Below are positions 63,699-64,000 of a stretch of DNA of 64,000 nt, one piece after another. Position numbers and translations under genes: made by a program. The stretch lies in assembly GCA_038503035.1 (NCBI GenBank), contig JAVSML010024346.1, positions 310,001 to 374,000 of the forward strand. Reading direction: 5' to 3'. Numbering within the stretch: the stretch's first letter is position 1; each line of letters starts with the position of its first letter. The stretch is from Crocodylus rhombifer. Lineage: Eukaryota; Chordata; Crocodylia; Crocodylidae. The notes below the pieces were generated by a model that was not told where the DNA came from, searched no databases, and saw only the letters and a list, made by a program, of their open reading frames with translations.

Positions 63699-64000
63699 GG
63701 TGCAGGCAACCCCCACTTAATGCTCTTAATTGGTTCCCAAAAAACTGGATGTTAAGCAGAATAGCATTAAGCAAAACCAGTTTTCCCATAAGAATTAATG
63801 TAAATAAATATAATTTGTTACCAGGGCACCCAGCAACAGTGACGTGAGCACCTGGTAGCTCAGGGCCAGCTTGGCTGGTGCTGTGCCGTTGCTGCCCGCT
63901 CAGGCCCGGGCCATGGAGGGAGTGCTGTTGGTCCCCTCCATGCTAGGTGGCGAGCAAGGGGGGTGGTCATGGCCATAGTCGCGGTCACTCTAGGTGGTGG
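63699..64000 (+). repeat. Interspersed repeat cut by window edge
   Basis: The repeat starts gggtgcaggcaacccccact, then has taattggttcccaaaaaact, ctggatgttaagcagaatag and cccataagaattaatgtaaa. I remember similar sequence ('caacccccgcttaacg...gttaagcgaaacc') as a common sauropsid repeat. The GC-rich part after 63830 may be inside it. The end lies beyond the window. Confidence 0.5.

Noticed and set aside
6405..64000. First coding exon of FAM168A upstream
   Set aside because: No reverse-complement match to an exon starting MNPVYSP was seen by eye. A short exon could be missed without a computed search.

Overview
This window looks like vertebrate intron sequence, most probably from a crocodilian or a related sauropsid such as a turtle. 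It is dominated by old CR1 and L2 non-LTR retrotransposons, many short hAT elements with CAGGG or CAGTGGTTCTC termini and 8-bp target duplications, MIR/CORE-type SINE pieces, and small DNA transposons (MITEs). A PIF/Harbinger-like MITE with TAA target duplications recalls the 'Chompy' elements described in crocodilians. The species is inferred only from this repeat mixture.

I can support one coding feature: an 81-bp exon on the minus strand at 6324-6404. It has consensus splice sites, a good pyrimidine tract and a phase-1/phase-1 frame. Its 27-residue product, rich in Tyr, Pro and Ala, matches my memory of the second coding exon of FAM168A (TCRP1/KIAA0280). On that reading, 6405-64000 is the upstream intron and 1-6323 the start of the downstream one. 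I found no other exon of this gene, no RNA gene that looks functional, and no other host gene. The many open frames of 60-240 codons have no recognisable domains, and most of the longest lie in GC-rich repeats.

Layout: 1-4.5 kb holds hAT elements, a CR1 tail, a SINE and a fold-back MITE. An antisense L2 reverse-transcriptase fragment lies at 4.6-6.0 kb, beside the exon. Unique-looking intron runs from 6.4 to 16.6 kb, with an unexplained pair of 76-bp inverted arms about 1 kb apart at 13.24 and 14.28 kb. A CR1 reverse-transcriptase fragment, a solo retroviral LTR and a GC-rich repeat follow at 16.7-19.8 kb. A CR1 copy split by a hAT element, and a second hAT with a perfect target duplication, lie at 25.3-27.1 kb. 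L2, nested CR1, a Harbinger-like MITE, another L2 tail and a TA-flanked MITE carrying a minisatellite fill 36.9-40.3 kb. A dense block of L2, hAT, an unclassified LINE with a zinc-finger-like tail, and CR1 lies at 46.3-49.4 kb. Nested and inverted CR1 copies and an unclassified repeat family occupy 51.5-53.0 kb. GC-rich unclassified repeats occur at 57.4-58.8 and 60.5-61.3 kb, and a repeat cut by the window edge begins near 63.7 kb.

Nothing suggests a multi-gene system. The value of the window is as a record of layered transposon insertions in one long intron, several with exact target duplications, plus a few structured segments I cannot assign. All repeat family names come from consensus patterns I remember, not from a database search.
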